Assembly (NCBI RefSeq): GCF_949292005.1
Contig: NZ_CASEXV010000029.1
Location: 1 to 64,000, forward strand
Origin: an uncultured Bifidobacterium sp.
Lineage (GTDB): Bacteria > Actinomycetota > Actinomycetes > Actinomycetales > Bifidobacteriaceae
Reading direction: 5' to 3'
DNA length: 64,000 bases
Every line of letters starts with the position of its first letter. Within the stretch, counting starts at the first letter, position 1. The notes beneath the pieces were generated by a model. That model was not told the DNA's origin, searched no databases, and worked only from the letters and a program-made list of their open reading frames with translations. Positions 36,916 through 45,610 of the stretch are shown here, one piece after another. The position numbers and the translations under genes are program-made.

Positions 36916-36936
36916 ATATGAACACTTAGTTCATAT
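36916..36936 (+). promoter_or_regulatory. operator-like dyad before the EamA gene
   Basis: A perfect inverted repeat with arms ATATGAAC and GTTCATAT around a five-base spacer lies 35 bases before the eamA-like start, in an AT-rich 70-base gap. It is the most regular dyad in the island and a good candidate binding site for the Lrp-type regulator encoded just upstream. Confidence 0.55.
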
Positions 36937-36971
36937 TCTCATAAAGAAAATCGAAATAATAAGCCACCATC

Positions 36972-37910
36972 ATGACATCCATGCCCACATCCGCATATTC
37001 CGAAGAGACCGCGACTCGACCCGGCGGCGACCCGGTCGGACGCCGGAGGCTGCCCCGCCTCATGCTTGTGGCGGCCGCCGCCATCTGGGGCAGCACCTAC
37101 ACATTGTCGAAAGAGGCCATAGCCGCCATACCGGTCCAGCAGCTTCTAGCCATACGGATGCTCGGCGGCATCATCCTCATGTGGGTCTTCTTCGGCAAAC
37201 GGATACTCTCCACGCTCACCGCGGCGTCCCTACGGTCCGGAGTCATCGCCGGAATCCTGTACTACGGCGCCTTCCTTCTCCAAACCGTCGGACTACAGGG
37301 GATGCCTCCAGGGCGCAATGCCTTTCTGACGGCCTCCTACTGCGTTCTGACACCATTTCTGATGTGGGTTTTCCGCAAAAGGGCACCCGGCGTGCAACAT
37401 ATCGGCGCATCATTGCTATGCCTTGCGGGAGTGGGACTTGTGGCCTCATCCCAGGGCGGAGGTCTTACGAACGGTACCACCCATGCGCTCTGCGACACCA
37501 TCACTCTTCTCGGCGCGGTCGCATGGGCACTGTACTTCTTCCTCATCGCGATGGCCTCCGTGCGCCACGACCCCATCACGCTGACCTTCATCGTGTTCTG
37601 CAGCTCGTTCGTTCTCTTTCTGACCGGTTCCCTTCTCTTCGAACGCCGATTGCCAGCCTTCCCTCCGCAACCGCGAACCCTCTGGGTGGTCGCCATCCTC
37701 CTTCTGGCCACATTCGCCGCCCAAGTTCTGCAGAATCTCGGCATCGCGGGAACGCCGCCAAACGAGGCGTCCATCCTGTTGTGCACCGAAACGCTGTTCG
37801 CCCTGATCCTGTCGATCATGGTGTACTCCGAACGCCCCACGCCCGTCGCCGCGACCGGATTCGCACTGATCTTCGGTTCGGTGATACTGTCCGAAATCGC
37901 CAATCGTTGA
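36972..37910 (+). CDS. EamA-type (DMT superfamily) transporter
   Basis: A membrane protein of 312 residues with ten hydrophobic segments in two repeated halves of about 140 residues. The first half starts LMLVAAAAIWGSTYTLSKEAI and the second TLLGAVAWALYFFLIAMA, each carrying the EamA pattern. A PNEASILLCTETLFALILS block near the end is typical. Relatives export amino acids and related metabolites. Placed next to an Lrp-type regulator, it may relieve build-up of the imported amine or its product, but the substrate is not shown. It is separated from dinB by 70 bases. Confidence 0.88.
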   Translation: MTSMPTSAYSEETATRPGGDPVGRRRLPRLMLVAAAAIWGSTYTLSKEAIAAIPVQQLLAIRMLGGIILMWVFFGKRILSTLTAASLRSGVIAGILYYGAFLLQTVGLQGMPPGRNAFLTASYCVLTPFLMWVFRKRAPGVQHIGASLLCLAGVGLVASSQGGGLTNGTTHALCDTITLLGAVAWALYFFLIAMASVRHDPITLTFIVFCSSFVLFLTGSLLFERRLPAFPPQPRTLWVVAILLLATFAAQVLQNLGIAGTPPNEASILLCTETLFALILSIMVYSERPTPVAATGFALIFGSVILSEIANR

Positions 37911-37980
37911 CGATTCGTGCCGTGGCCGCCGCCTCCCGGAATTCACGGCACGAATCGCCACCGCGTCCTAGGATGGCTAC

Positions 37981-39252
37981 ATGAGCACCTCGCCACGTCC
38001 ACCCGAAGCCAGACGCGACTGGGGGCACGATGAAACGGGATGCCACATCTTGCACGTCGATATGGACGCCTTCTACGCGTCCCTTGAAATGGCGCGGCAT
38101 CCCGAGCTTCGCGGACGCCCCGTGATCATCGGCACCGGCCCGCGATCAGTGGTGTCGGCGGCAAGCTACGAGGCTCGCAAATTCGGAATCAACTCCGCCA
38201 TGCCCACTGCGCAGGCCCGGCGGCTATGCCCCGACGGGGTGTTTCTGCCGGTCGACATGACTTACTACCGCGCGGCGTCCCGTAGCATCTTCGCGAATAT
38301 TCTGGGACGGGTCACCGATCGCATCGAGCAGGTGTCGGTTGACGAGGCCTATATGGATGTCGCCGGGGCGCTTCTGACATGGGAACGGCCCACCGCCGTC
38401 GCCCGTTGGATACGGGAGCAGGTGAGCGCCAGATTCCATGTGACATGCTCCGTTGGAGTGGCGTCCAACGCCATGGTGGCCAAATTGGCCTCGACGATGG
38501 CAAAGCCGGACGGTATGCTGCTCATTCCGCTGAACAGGCGCCGGGATTTCGTCGCACTGATGCCCGTGCGCTCGATTCCGGGAATCGGCCCCGCGATGGA
38601 ACGGCGTCTGTCCGCATGGGGGATACACACCGTCAGCGACCTATCCAGCCTCGACGACCAGGCGCTGCGGTCGGCCGCCGGATCCGATATCGTCGCCGAG
38701 CGATTGATGAAGGTCGCGCTGGGAGACGACGACAGAATCATCAGACCCCGCTCAGGGGAGAAGTCCATCGGAGCAGAGAGAACGTTCACCGAGGACACAG
38801 CGGATGCCGACACAATAACCCGGCTGATTCGTTGGTGCTGCAAAGATGTGTCCGCCACCCTGCGCGACCATCACCTCGTGGCCAGAACCGTCACCGTGAA
38901 GGTCCGGTATCCCGATCTCCGCTATGAATCACGGTCACGTAGCCTGCCTTCGCCCATCGACCTTGAACCCAGCCTCCGGTATGAGGCCTCCCTGCTTCTC
39001 GGAAGGATCATCGGCCCGACCGACGGCACATCGTCGGCCGCCCGCTATGCGACGCCTATACGGCTGGCCGGCGTCTCGGTAAGCTCTCTGTCGCAAGCGG
39101 ACGCGACGGCGATACAGCCATCGCTGGGTGATACGGCGTCCAACGGCTCCCCCACGCAATCCGACCTGTCCGACAAGCTTCGGCTGGCGCAGAACGCCTT
39201 GGACACCGTGCGCCGCAAATATGGATCCGACGCCGCCCAGATTGGACTGTGA
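37981..39252 (+). CDS. dinB: DNA polymerase IV
   Basis: A Y-family polymerase that copies damaged templates with low fidelity. The 423 residues have HVDMDAFYASLE (25-36) and the catalytic SVDEAYMD (119-126), the steric-gate region, GVASNAMVAKLASTMAKPDG, and a helix-hairpin-helix RSIPGIGPAMERRLSAWGI. The little finger follows from about 265. The ending is polar, and a clamp-binding motif is not obvious. No SOS box is evident in the short gap upstream. Confidence 0.95.
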   Translation: MSTSPRPPEARRDWGHDETGCHILHVDMDAFYASLEMARHPELRGRPVIIGTGPRSVVSAASYEARKFGINSAMPTAQARRLCPDGVFLPVDMTYYRAASRSIFANILGRVTDRIEQVSVDEAYMDVAGALLTWERPTAVARWIREQVSARFHVTCSVGVASNAMVAKLASTMAKPDGMLLIPLNRRRDFVALMPVRSIPGIGPAMERRLSAWGIHTVSDLSSLDDQALRSAAGSDIVAERLMKVALGDDDRIIRPRSGEKSIGAERTFTEDTADADTITRLIRWCCKDVSATLRDHHLVARTVTVKVRYPDLRYESRSRSLPSPIDLEPSLRYEASLLLGRIIGPTDGTSSAARYATPIRLAGVSVSSLSQADATAIQPSLGDTASNGSPTQSDLSDKLRLAQNALDTVRRKYGSDAAQIGL

Positions 39253-39312
39253 GCACGGAATTATGGACACGAGATCAATGAACACCGAATCAATAAGTGC
39301 CTGGAAGCACGG

Positions 39313-39338
39313 GAGCATTCGACGCGCGCCGAATGCTC
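39313..39338. terminator. hairpin between convergent dinB and dapC
   Basis: GAGCATTCG pairs perfectly with CGAATGCTC around an eight-base loop. It lies 61 bases past dinB and 24 bases past dapC on the opposite strand, so it can serve both. Confidence 0.65.
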
Positions 39339-39361
39339 ATTCGGGCAACGACCCGCATCTG

Positions 39362-40486
39362 TCAGAGCGCTACGAGATCGCGGGAAATGCGCTCGCAGGC
39401 GGTGTCGATGTCCGCGTCACGCGCCGTCGCCGAAAAACGCAGATACCGCGAATCTCCATAGAACTCACCGGGACTGGCAAGAACCCCCACACGGGCGAGG
39501 TTCCTCATATCCTCCCAGCAATCGCATCCAAGCGCGCGCACCCAAACGTAAAGCCCGCCTTCGGGCATGGAAGCGTCGTAGCCCGCCGTGGACAGTGCCC
39601 CCACGATGCGCGTCAGACGCGAATGGTAGCGCGACGCCTGCTCATTGACATCCCGCACGCCGCGAAGGGCTCCGACCATGGCGCCCTGAACCGGTCCTGG
39701 AACGATAAGACCCATCTGCCGGCGATATGACACTATCCTGTCGACGAGGGATGCGTCACCGGCCAGAAAAGCGGCACGATACCCCGCCATATTCGACTGC
39801 TTACTCAAGGAATACAGCATGATGACACCAGAGCAGTCGATTCCGCACACAGCGGGGTCGAGAACGCTTCTCGCCGGCAGACCCGACCATGACATCAGCG
39901 CGTAGCATTCATCGGACACGACAACCGCCCCGATGGATCTTGCGGCCTTCACTATCGCCGCCATCTGAGCCACGGAGAGCATTCTTCCCGTGGGGTTGGA
40001 CGGAGAATTGACCCACACCATCCGCACGCGGTCATCATGCGACCACGATTCGACATCCGCCACATCGTCGACCTTGAGCACAGTGGCTCCCGCGATCTGC
40101 GTGCCGATCTCATACGTCGGATAGGACACCCGCGGCTGGACGACGACGTCCCCGCGTCCCAGACCCAGAATCGAGGCCATAAGAGCCACGGCCTCCTTGG
40201 ACCCCACTGTGGGAACCGTGGAGGCACCCATCTGTCTGAGGTCCACGTCACGGAAATTCATGGTCCAGTCCGCTATCGCCGTTCTCAACTCCGGCGACCC
40301 TATCGTCGCCGGATATCCGGGATAATCCGCCGCATCCGCAAGCGCTATCATGACCCTGCGCGGCACGGGGTCAACAGGCGACCCCACGGACAAATCCACC
40401 GAACCGCCGGGGCACCCATCGGCGATATTCGAGTATTCCCGGAGACGGCCCCAATCGTACGGCGTCTCAAACGCACCTAGTCCCAT
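39362..40486 (-). CDS. dapC: succinyldiaminopimelate transaminase
   Basis: A PLP class I aminotransferase of 374 residues that makes the amino group of N-succinyl-LL-diaminopimelate, on the path to lysine and peptidoglycan. Visible are DLSVGSPVDPVPRRV, YPATIGSPELRTAIADW, NSPSNPTGR (160-168), SDECY (191-195) and the PLP lysine Lys229 in YSLSKQSNMAGYR. Position directly after the ferredoxin gene is the standard actinobacterial arrangement and supports dapC over other class I enzymes. The gap to fdxA is 30 bases. Confidence 0.93.
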   Translation of the reverse strand: MGLGAFETPYDWGRLREYSNIADGCPGGSVDLSVGSPVDPVPRRVMIALADAADYPGYPATIGSPELRTAIADWTMNFRDVDLRQMGASTVPTVGSKEAVALMASILGLGRGDVVVQPRVSYPTYEIGTQIAGATVLKVDDVADVESWSHDDRVRMVWVNSPSNPTGRMLSVAQMAAIVKAARSIGAVVVSDECYALMSWSGLPARSVLDPAVCGIDCSGVIMLYSLSKQSNMAGYRAAFLAGDASLVDRIVSYRRQMGLIVPGPVQGAMVGALRGVRDVNEQASRYHSRLTRIVGALSTAGYDASMPEGGLYVWVRALGCDCWEDMRNLARVGVLASPGEFYGDSRYLRFSATARDADIDTACERISRDLVAL

Positions 40487-40516
40487 GCTCCTCCTATCGC
40501 GGTCCGGCGTGCGTCC

Positions 40517-40840
40517 TCAGGATTGAGCCTGAGGAGGCAGGGCGGCGACCTGCGCCGGATCGTGGCCCAGAGGTCCGGCTGCGGACGCTCCTCCTAAATC
40601 GCCGACCTCGGAGAAGAAACTCACGGCGGCGTCCTTGTACCATGCCCACTCCTCAGGCAGATCCTCCTCGTAGAAAATCGCCTCGGTGGGGCACACCGGC
40701 TCGCACGCCCCGCAGTCGACACACTCGTTCGGATTGATATACAGTGAGCGATCCCCCTCGTAGATGCAGTCGACAGGGCACTCGTCCACACATGCCTTGT
40801 CCTTGACGTCCACGCAAGGCTGCGCAATCACATAGGGCAT
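40517..40840 (-). CDS. fdxA: 7Fe ferredoxin
   Basis: A 107-residue electron carrier. Cysteines at 9, 17, 21 and 25 and at 40, 43, 46 and 50 ([11 protein letters not shown]) form one [3Fe-4S] and one [4Fe-4S] cluster, the type found ahead of dapC in actinobacteria. The C-terminal 35 residues form a Trp-containing, Pro/Ala-rich tail. It starts [22 protein letters not shown] and is cotranscribed with dapC. Confidence 0.95.
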   Translation of the reverse strand: MPYVIAQPCVDVKDKACVDECPVDCIYEGDRSLYINPNECVDCGACEPVCPTEAIFYEEDLPEEWAWYKDAAVSFFSEVGDLGGASAAGPLGHDPAQVAALPPQAQS

Positions 40841-40892
40841 ATCGTTCCTCCTTTATTCCACATCCATGCTCAGGCTACCCACGACAGAGGAC

Positions 40893-42422
40893 TCAGACAT
40901 CCCCCACCCCGCGGGGAACATCCGAGAGGGACGACATGGGATCGTCTGCAAGACCCACACGCGCATGACGATATCCATAAGAGAAATAGACGATGAAACC
41001 CACCGCGAGCCACACCACGAAACGGATCCATGTGAGAACCGAAAGATTCAGCATAAGCCACAGGATGGCCACCGAGATGAGGATGGGAACCCAGGGATTG
41101 CCTGGAACCGCGAAGGCGCGAGGAAGATCGGGACGCTTCCGGCGCATGATCGGAATGGACAATGCCACCAGCGCGAAGGCGGACAGCGTACCGATGTTGA
41201 CCATGTCACTGAGGGCATCAATGCCAAGGAACGACGCGACCAGAGCCACGACCACACCTGCGGCTATCTGCAAAGCCACGGGGGTTCCACGCTTCCCCGT
41301 CTTCGACAGTCCGCGCGGCAGAAGGCCGTCACGGCTCATGGCGAACACGACGCGGGTCAGCCCCAGAAGAAGGACCATCACGACGGTCGCCAATCCCAGA
41401 ACGATTCCGAAACTGATGATCTTGGCCGCCCAATTCGCGCCGACAAGCTCGAAAGCCGTGGCGAGCGAGGGATTCGACTGCTTGGCGAGATCACGGTAGG
41501 AGACCATTCCCGTCGTCACAAACGCCACAAGCATATACATCACGATGATGAGAGACATCCCCACTCCAATGCCCAGAGGGACGTTGCGGCGCGGATTCTC
41601 GGTCTCCTCCGCCGCCGTGGCGACCACGTCGAAACCAATGAACGCGAAGAACACCAGCGCCGCACCGGATATGATGCCGGTGACGCCGTACACGGTGGGC
41701 TGCATTCCGGTGACGAACTGCCACAGAGGCTGCGTCATCGACCCCTCAACGGCGGAGGCCCCGGACACCGACGAGGCCGGTTGGCTCGGAGGAATGAACG
41801 GCGTGAAGTTGGACGCCTTGACATAGAAGAATCCGACTATAACGACGAAGAAGACGATTCCAATCTTCAGCACCGTCATGGCGCCATCGACCCGCACCCC
41901 GATCTTCGTGCCGAACACCAACAGCGTGGTGAAGAACGCGACGATGACTATGGGAGCCACATCCACATGGACACCTGCCACGATGAGGTTGGTGTTCGCG
42001 TTCCATCCCATAAGACGGATGAAATCATTGAGATACACACCCCAGTACTTGGATATGACCGACCCCGCCATAAGCATCTCGAGAATCAGGTCCCATCCGA
42101 TGATCCATGCCATGATCTCACCGATGGCGGTGTAGGTGAAGGTGTAGGCGGACCCCGCAACAGGTATGACCGATGCGAATTCCGCATAGCACATCACCGC
42201 CGCCCCGCAGACGACACCCGCGATCAGAAAGCTGATGATGACCGCGGGTCCGGCATGGAAGGCCGTTGCCTGGGCACCCACGGAGAAGATGCCTGCGCCG
42301 ACCGCCACCGCGACACCCATGATCGCCAGATCCCACCACGTCAGATTCCGTTTGAGCATCCGGCCTTCCTCACCGGTCTCCGCTATGGTCTGCTCTACCG
42401 ATTTGGTACGGAACAGCTGCAT
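40893..42422 (-). CDS. amino acid permease, cationic amino acid type (APC)
   Basis: A membrane transporter of about 509 residues with 12-14 hydrophobic segments. The N-terminal LTWWDLAIMGVAVAVGAGIFSVGA, the CYAEFASVIPVAGSAYTFTY block and GFDVVATAAEETENPRRNVPLGI are signatures of the CAT branch of the APC superfamily. The likely substrates are basic or other amino acids, but this cannot be narrowed by eye. The start MQLFRTKSVEQTI is chosen; MRAMQLF three codons earlier is also served by GGAG. It lies 52 bases upstream of fdxA on the same strand. Confidence 0.93.
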   Translation of the reverse strand: MQLFRTKSVEQTIAETGEEGRMLKRNLTWWDLAIMGVAVAVGAGIFSVGAQATAFHAGPAVIISFLIAGVVCGAAVMCYAEFASVIPVAGSAYTFTYTAIGEIMAWIIGWDLILEMLMAGSVISKYWGVYLNDFIRLMGWNANTNLIVAGVHVDVAPIVIVAFFTTLLVFGTKIGVRVDGAMTVLKIGIVFFVVIVGFFYVKASNFTPFIPPSQPASSVSGASAVEGSMTQPLWQFVTGMQPTVYGVTGIISGAALVFFAFIGFDVVATAAEETENPRRNVPLGIGVGMSLIIVMYMLVAFVTTGMVSYRDLAKQSNPSLATAFELVGANWAAKIISFGIVLGLATVVMVLLLGLTRVVFAMSRDGLLPRGLSKTGKRGTPVALQIAAGVVVALVASFLGIDALSDMVNIGTLSAFALVALSIPIMRRKRPDLPRAFAVPGNPWVPILISVAILWLMLNLSVLTWIRFVVWLAVGFIVYFSYGYRHARVGLADDPMSSLSDVPRGVGDV

Positions 42423-42511
42423 CGCCCTCATCCTCTCTCTCCACAAATCTCTCCACAGATGCCGCCGCCGGCAAGGCAGGCAGTCCAGATTTCGTCAGTC
42501 GTCGACGCCGA

Positions 42512-43729
42512 TCACGCGTGTGCCAACACAGTCAATCCCACGGCCACCGGTTCCGGCACCAACGCCACTGCGAAGGCACGGTCCACGCCCGCCGCCACCG
42601 TGCGGGCAAGGTCCGCGATCTCGGCCGCGGTTGCGCCGCCTCTGTTCGTCAACGCCAAGGTGTGGCGGGTGGACAGCGACGCACGGGAATCCGGAGATAA
42701 GCGGAAGCCCTTCGGGAATCCCGCATGCTCGATAAGCCAAGCCGCCGATGTCTTGACCCCACGCGAACCGTCCGGAAGAACCGCATCGAACCGCGGGGCA
42801 TCCGACGGAAGACGATTGGCTTGGGCGGTCGTCAGAACCGGATTGACGAAAAAACTTCCGCAACTATGCCGATCCGCCAGATCGCCTCCATCCAGTCCTT
42901 TCTGACGCGAAAGGGCATCAGAAACGCTCTCCGGAGACCTCATCGACACCATGGCATCCGTGGCGTAGCGGTTCGCGTCCTCAACCATCCCCTTGGCTCC
43001 CCGAATGGCGAGCACAGCATGGCGAACGGCCGCCACATCCATACTATCACCCACGACGACGTCCAAGGCCTTGACAAGCTGACCGTATCCAACAATGGAT
43101 TTTCGCCCCACGGCCAGATCGAACGTCACAGACAAAACCACGAAACGCGGTGTGGGGAAGTACGCGCGAACGGGAACAGTCCCGGACGCGTACATGCTGG
43201 CCTTAAGCATGCTGGTCCGGTATCCGAAGCGCATGCGTTCCGCGGGCAGCTCGCGGATCATGCCATCGAGCCTGTCCCACACCCGCACCGATTCCACCGT
43301 CGATGCCACCTCTTGACCGTAGGCTCCGATGTTCTGCACGACGCTGGCTCCGACCGTCCCGGGAATCCCCGACAATCCCTCGACGCCCTGCCAGCCGCGT
43401 TCAACGGCATCGGCCACGAAATCGTCCCACACGCATCCCGCCTCGACCTCGACATGCACGCGGTTCCGGCCACAGACGCCATCGGAATCCCGGCGGCCGC
43501 GGCAAAGACTCATACCCCGACGCGCATCCCGAACGACGACACCCTCGAAGGGGTCGTCGGACACAAGGATGTTCGACCCTCCGCCAATGACGAACACGGG
43601 GATGCCGGCATCGTCGGCACGGCGGACGGTGTCCACAATCTGCGATTCCTCGGTGGGCTCGACCAGGGAGGACACGGGACCACCCACACCAATGGTGGTG
43701 AGATCGGCAAAAGACGTCATTCTCGACAT
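42512..43729 (-). CDS. murB: UDP-N-acetylenolpyruvoylglucosamine reductase
   Basis: MurB reduces the enolpyruvyl group to give UDP-MurNAc for peptidoglycan. The 405-residue flavoprotein starts MSRMTSFADLTTIGVGGPVS. FAD-binding blocks VIGGGSNILVSDDPFEG and GIPGTVGASVVQNIGAYG are followed by a substrate domain with the catalytic serine in SCGSFFVNPVL. This longer architecture with the YxYR-type loop region is type I. GGGAGG lies upstream of the start. An ATG three codons in is possible. It follows the rpmG terminator. Confidence 0.96.
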   Translation of the reverse strand: MSRMTSFADLTTIGVGGPVSSLVEPTEESQIVDTVRRADDAGIPVFVIGGGSNILVSDDPFEGVVVRDARRGMSLCRGRRDSDGVCGRNRVHVEVEAGCVWDDFVADAVERGWQGVEGLSGIPGTVGASVVQNIGAYGQEVASTVESVRVWDRLDGMIRELPAERMRFGYRTSMLKASMYASGTVPVRAYFPTPRFVVLSVTFDLAVGRKSIVGYGQLVKALDVVVGDSMDVAAVRHAVLAIRGAKGMVEDANRYATDAMVSMRSPESVSDALSRQKGLDGGDLADRHSCGSFFVNPVLTTAQANRLPSDAPRFDAVLPDGSRGVKTSAAWLIEHAGFPKGFRLSPDSRASLSTRHTLALTNRGGATAAEIADLARTVAAGVDRAFAVALVPEPVAVGLTVLAHA

Positions 43730-43771
43730 GATAGTGGGGTCGCCTCCCCTGAACTGGCGGAACAGGGGAAA

Positions 43772-43797
43772 CAAAAGGCCCGGCGTGTGCCGGGCCT
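43772..43797 (-). terminator. terminator of the tRNA-rpmG operon
   Basis: On the minus strand AGGCCCGGC pairs with GCCGGGCCT around a four-base loop, followed by TTGTTT after the stem's own TT. It begins 19 bases past the rpmG stop. Confidence 0.85.
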
Positions 43798-43815
43798 CCT
43801 GCGACGCATGTTTCG

Positions 43816-43986
43816 CTATCGGGTCTCGCGATGGACGGTCTGCTTGCCACAACGGGGGCAGAACTTCTTCAACTCAAGACGATCCGGAGTGTTACGGCGG
43901 TTCTTCGTCGTGATGTAGTTACGCTCCTTGCACACAGTGCATGCCAGCGTGATACCCGGACGAATGTCGGCGCTCTTGCTTGCCAT
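43816..43986 (-). CDS. rpmG: 50S ribosomal protein L33
   Basis: Read directly from the sequence: a 56-residue protein starting [19 protein letters not shown] and ending [14 protein letters not shown]. The pairs Cys-Thr-Val-Cys and Cys-Pro-Arg-Cys make the zinc ribbon of the C+ form of bL33. It follows tRNA-Met by 48 bases and is processed from the same transcript as three tRNAs, a common bifidobacterial arrangement. Confidence 0.97.
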   Translation of the reverse strand: MASKSADIRPGITLACTVCKERNYITTKNRRNTPDRLELKKFCPRCGKQTVHRETR

Positions 43987-44034
43987 TACCTCACCTCTGC
44001 GTTCGTTTGGTCACCGGTCTGCACCGGTGCTTTG

Positions 44035-44108
44035 TAGCGAGGAAGAGACTCGAACTCTTGACCTTACGATTATGAGTCGTACGCTCTAGCCAGCTGAGCT
44101 ACCCCGCC
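44035..44108 (-). tRNA. tRNA-Met (anticodon CAT), elongator
   Basis: A 74-base cloverleaf with acceptor GGCGGGG paired to CCTCGCT (two G-U pairs) and discriminator A. The anticodon loop CTCATAA gives CAT. A paired first base suggests the elongator rather than the initiator form. Confidence 0.93.
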
Positions 44109-44112
44109 ATCG

Positions 44113-44184
<72 letters not shown>

Positions 44185-44185
44185 G

Positions 44186-44267
44186 TGGCGGATAGTGGAT
44201 TCGAACCACTGAAGCACGAAGCGGCTGATTTACAGTCAGCTCCCTTTGACCGCTTGGGAAATCCGCC
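44186..44267 (-). tRNA. tRNA-Tyr (anticodon GTA)
   Basis: An 82-base cloverleaf with acceptor GGCGGAT/ATCCGCC, discriminator A and a long variable arm. The anticodon loop CTGTAAA gives GTA. It is separated from tRNA-Thr by a single base, so the three tRNAs must be cut from one precursor. Confidence 0.95.
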
Positions 44268-44319
44268 ATGTTGCCGCACAAGACCCAAGCCTCAACCGGC
44301 AACTTGGCCATATTGCCAC

Positions 44320-44349
44320 GTGTCCTCGACTTGCGCAAGTCGAGGACAC
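44320..44349 (-). terminator. perfect hairpin after the hisC-like gene
   Basis: GTGTCCTCGACTT pairs with AAGTCGAGGACAC around GCGC, a 13-base perfect stem 17 bases past the stop. No T-run follows. It probably isolates the tRNA operon from the aminotransferase gene. Confidence 0.65.
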
Positions 44350-44366
44350 GCCGCGACGTCATATCG

Positions 44367-45461
44367 CTAACGCTGCGCCGATTCCTCGGATGCGTGGCTC
44401 AGCGCCGCGCACACGGCGATCACACGGTCGTTGGCCTCCCTCTCGCCGATGGATATCCGGATACCCTCATCGGCGAACACCCTCACGGACAATCCCGCAT
44501 CCGTGAAAACGCGGGCGGCCTCGGCCACGCGTCCGCCCAACGGCAGCCAGAAGAAATTCGCGAAGGGCTTGGGGAAGTCCCATCCCTGATCGACGAGCGC
44601 ACGCGTCACACGCTCCCGTTCGGCGATGATCGCGTCGACGCGCTCACCCAGCTCATCGGAGGCCTCCAAGGACGCGAGCGCAGCCTTCTGCGCAAGATCG
44701 GTGACCGCAAAAGGCAGGGACAGCTTCATCATGGCCTCGGCCACATTGGGATGGGCGACCCCATATCCTATCCTCAACCCGGCCAGCCCATACGCCTTGG
44801 AGAATGTGCGCGCGACCACAACATTCGGATACGCCGCGAAAAGATCCATGGCTGAGCTCGTCCCCACCGATGTGTTGAACTGCCAGTAGGCCTCATCGAA
44901 AAGGACGATCACATCTCGGGGAACCGAGTCCATGATCCTGCGCGCGTCCGAGTCCGACAACGGGGTGGATGTCGGGTTGTTGGGATTGTTGAGTATCAGA
45001 AGCCGGGTGCGCTCGTTGACCGCCGAGATAAGCGCGTCGACATCATGGGATCCGTCGGCGCGGTTCGGCACCTGGACGCTTGTGGCACCCGCCCCGGCGA
45101 CGATGATCGGATAGGCCTCGAAGCTCCTCCACGGATAGACGACCTCATCCCCGGACCCCGCCACGACGTTCACCAGTTGTGTGATGACCTCGGTGGAACC
45201 GCATCCGAGGACGACATTCTCCACCTCGACGCCAAGCAACGACGCGATGCGCGCGCACACGTCCCAGCCACGCATGTCGGGATAACGGTTGATATGCCCC
45301 AGGGAGCGCGAGGATATGGCCTCGACAACGCTGGGAAGCGGCTCAAAGGGATTCTCGTTGCTGGATATCTTGAACGACCTCCGTCCCGCCGTATGGGGCG
45401 CGGGTTTGCCCTGGCGGTATGCAGGTATCGTGTCGACGATGGGACGATGTCGGAAGGTCAT
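44367..45461 (-). CDS. hisC: HisC-like class I/II aminotransferase
   Basis: A PLP enzyme of 364 residues, either histidinol-phosphate aminotransferase or the closely related aromatic amino acid aminotransferase. Blocks are KISSNENPFEPLPSVVEAI, GCGSTEVI (87-94), LNNPNNPTSTPLS (158-170), FDEAYWQF (188-195) and the PLP lysine Lys222 in FSKAYGLAGLR. The absence of other his genes nearby makes the aromatic enzyme a real alternative. The start MTFRHRPIVDTIPAY is chosen on family grounds. The frame runs 71 codons further into the divergent neighbour's promoter region. Confidence 0.87.
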   Translation of the reverse strand: MTFRHRPIVDTIPAYRQGKPAPHTAGRRSFKISSNENPFEPLPSVVEAISSRSLGHINRYPDMRGWDVCARIASLLGVEVENVVLGCGSTEVITQLVNVVAGSGDEVVYPWRSFEAYPIIVAGAGATSVQVPNRADGSHDVDALISAVNERTRLLILNNPNNPTSTPLSDSDARRIMDSVPRDVIVLFDEAYWQFNTSVGTSSAMDLFAAYPNVVVARTFSKAYGLAGLRIGYGVAHPNVAEAMMKLSLPFAVTDLAQKAALASLEASDELGERVDAIIAERERVTRALVDQGWDFPKPFANFFWLPLGGRVAEAARVFTDAGLSVRVFADEGIRISIGEREANDRVIAVCAALSHASEESAQR

Positions 45462-45610
45462 ACGTCCATCGTAGACGCGCGGCGGACAGGACCCGTCGCC
45501 TCCATGCCTATACGCGTTGCCGATAGCACGTTGCAGACAGGCGTGGAACCGCGCGGAAACGGCCATCACGCGCGATTGACCGCCCTCCTCTTCGATGGCA
45601 CCCTGAAGGC

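Noticed and set aside
40866..42905. 679-codon plus-strand frame opposite the amino acid permease and murB
   Set aside because: Composition is His/Asp/Arg-rich without family motifs, and the opposite strand holds clear genes.
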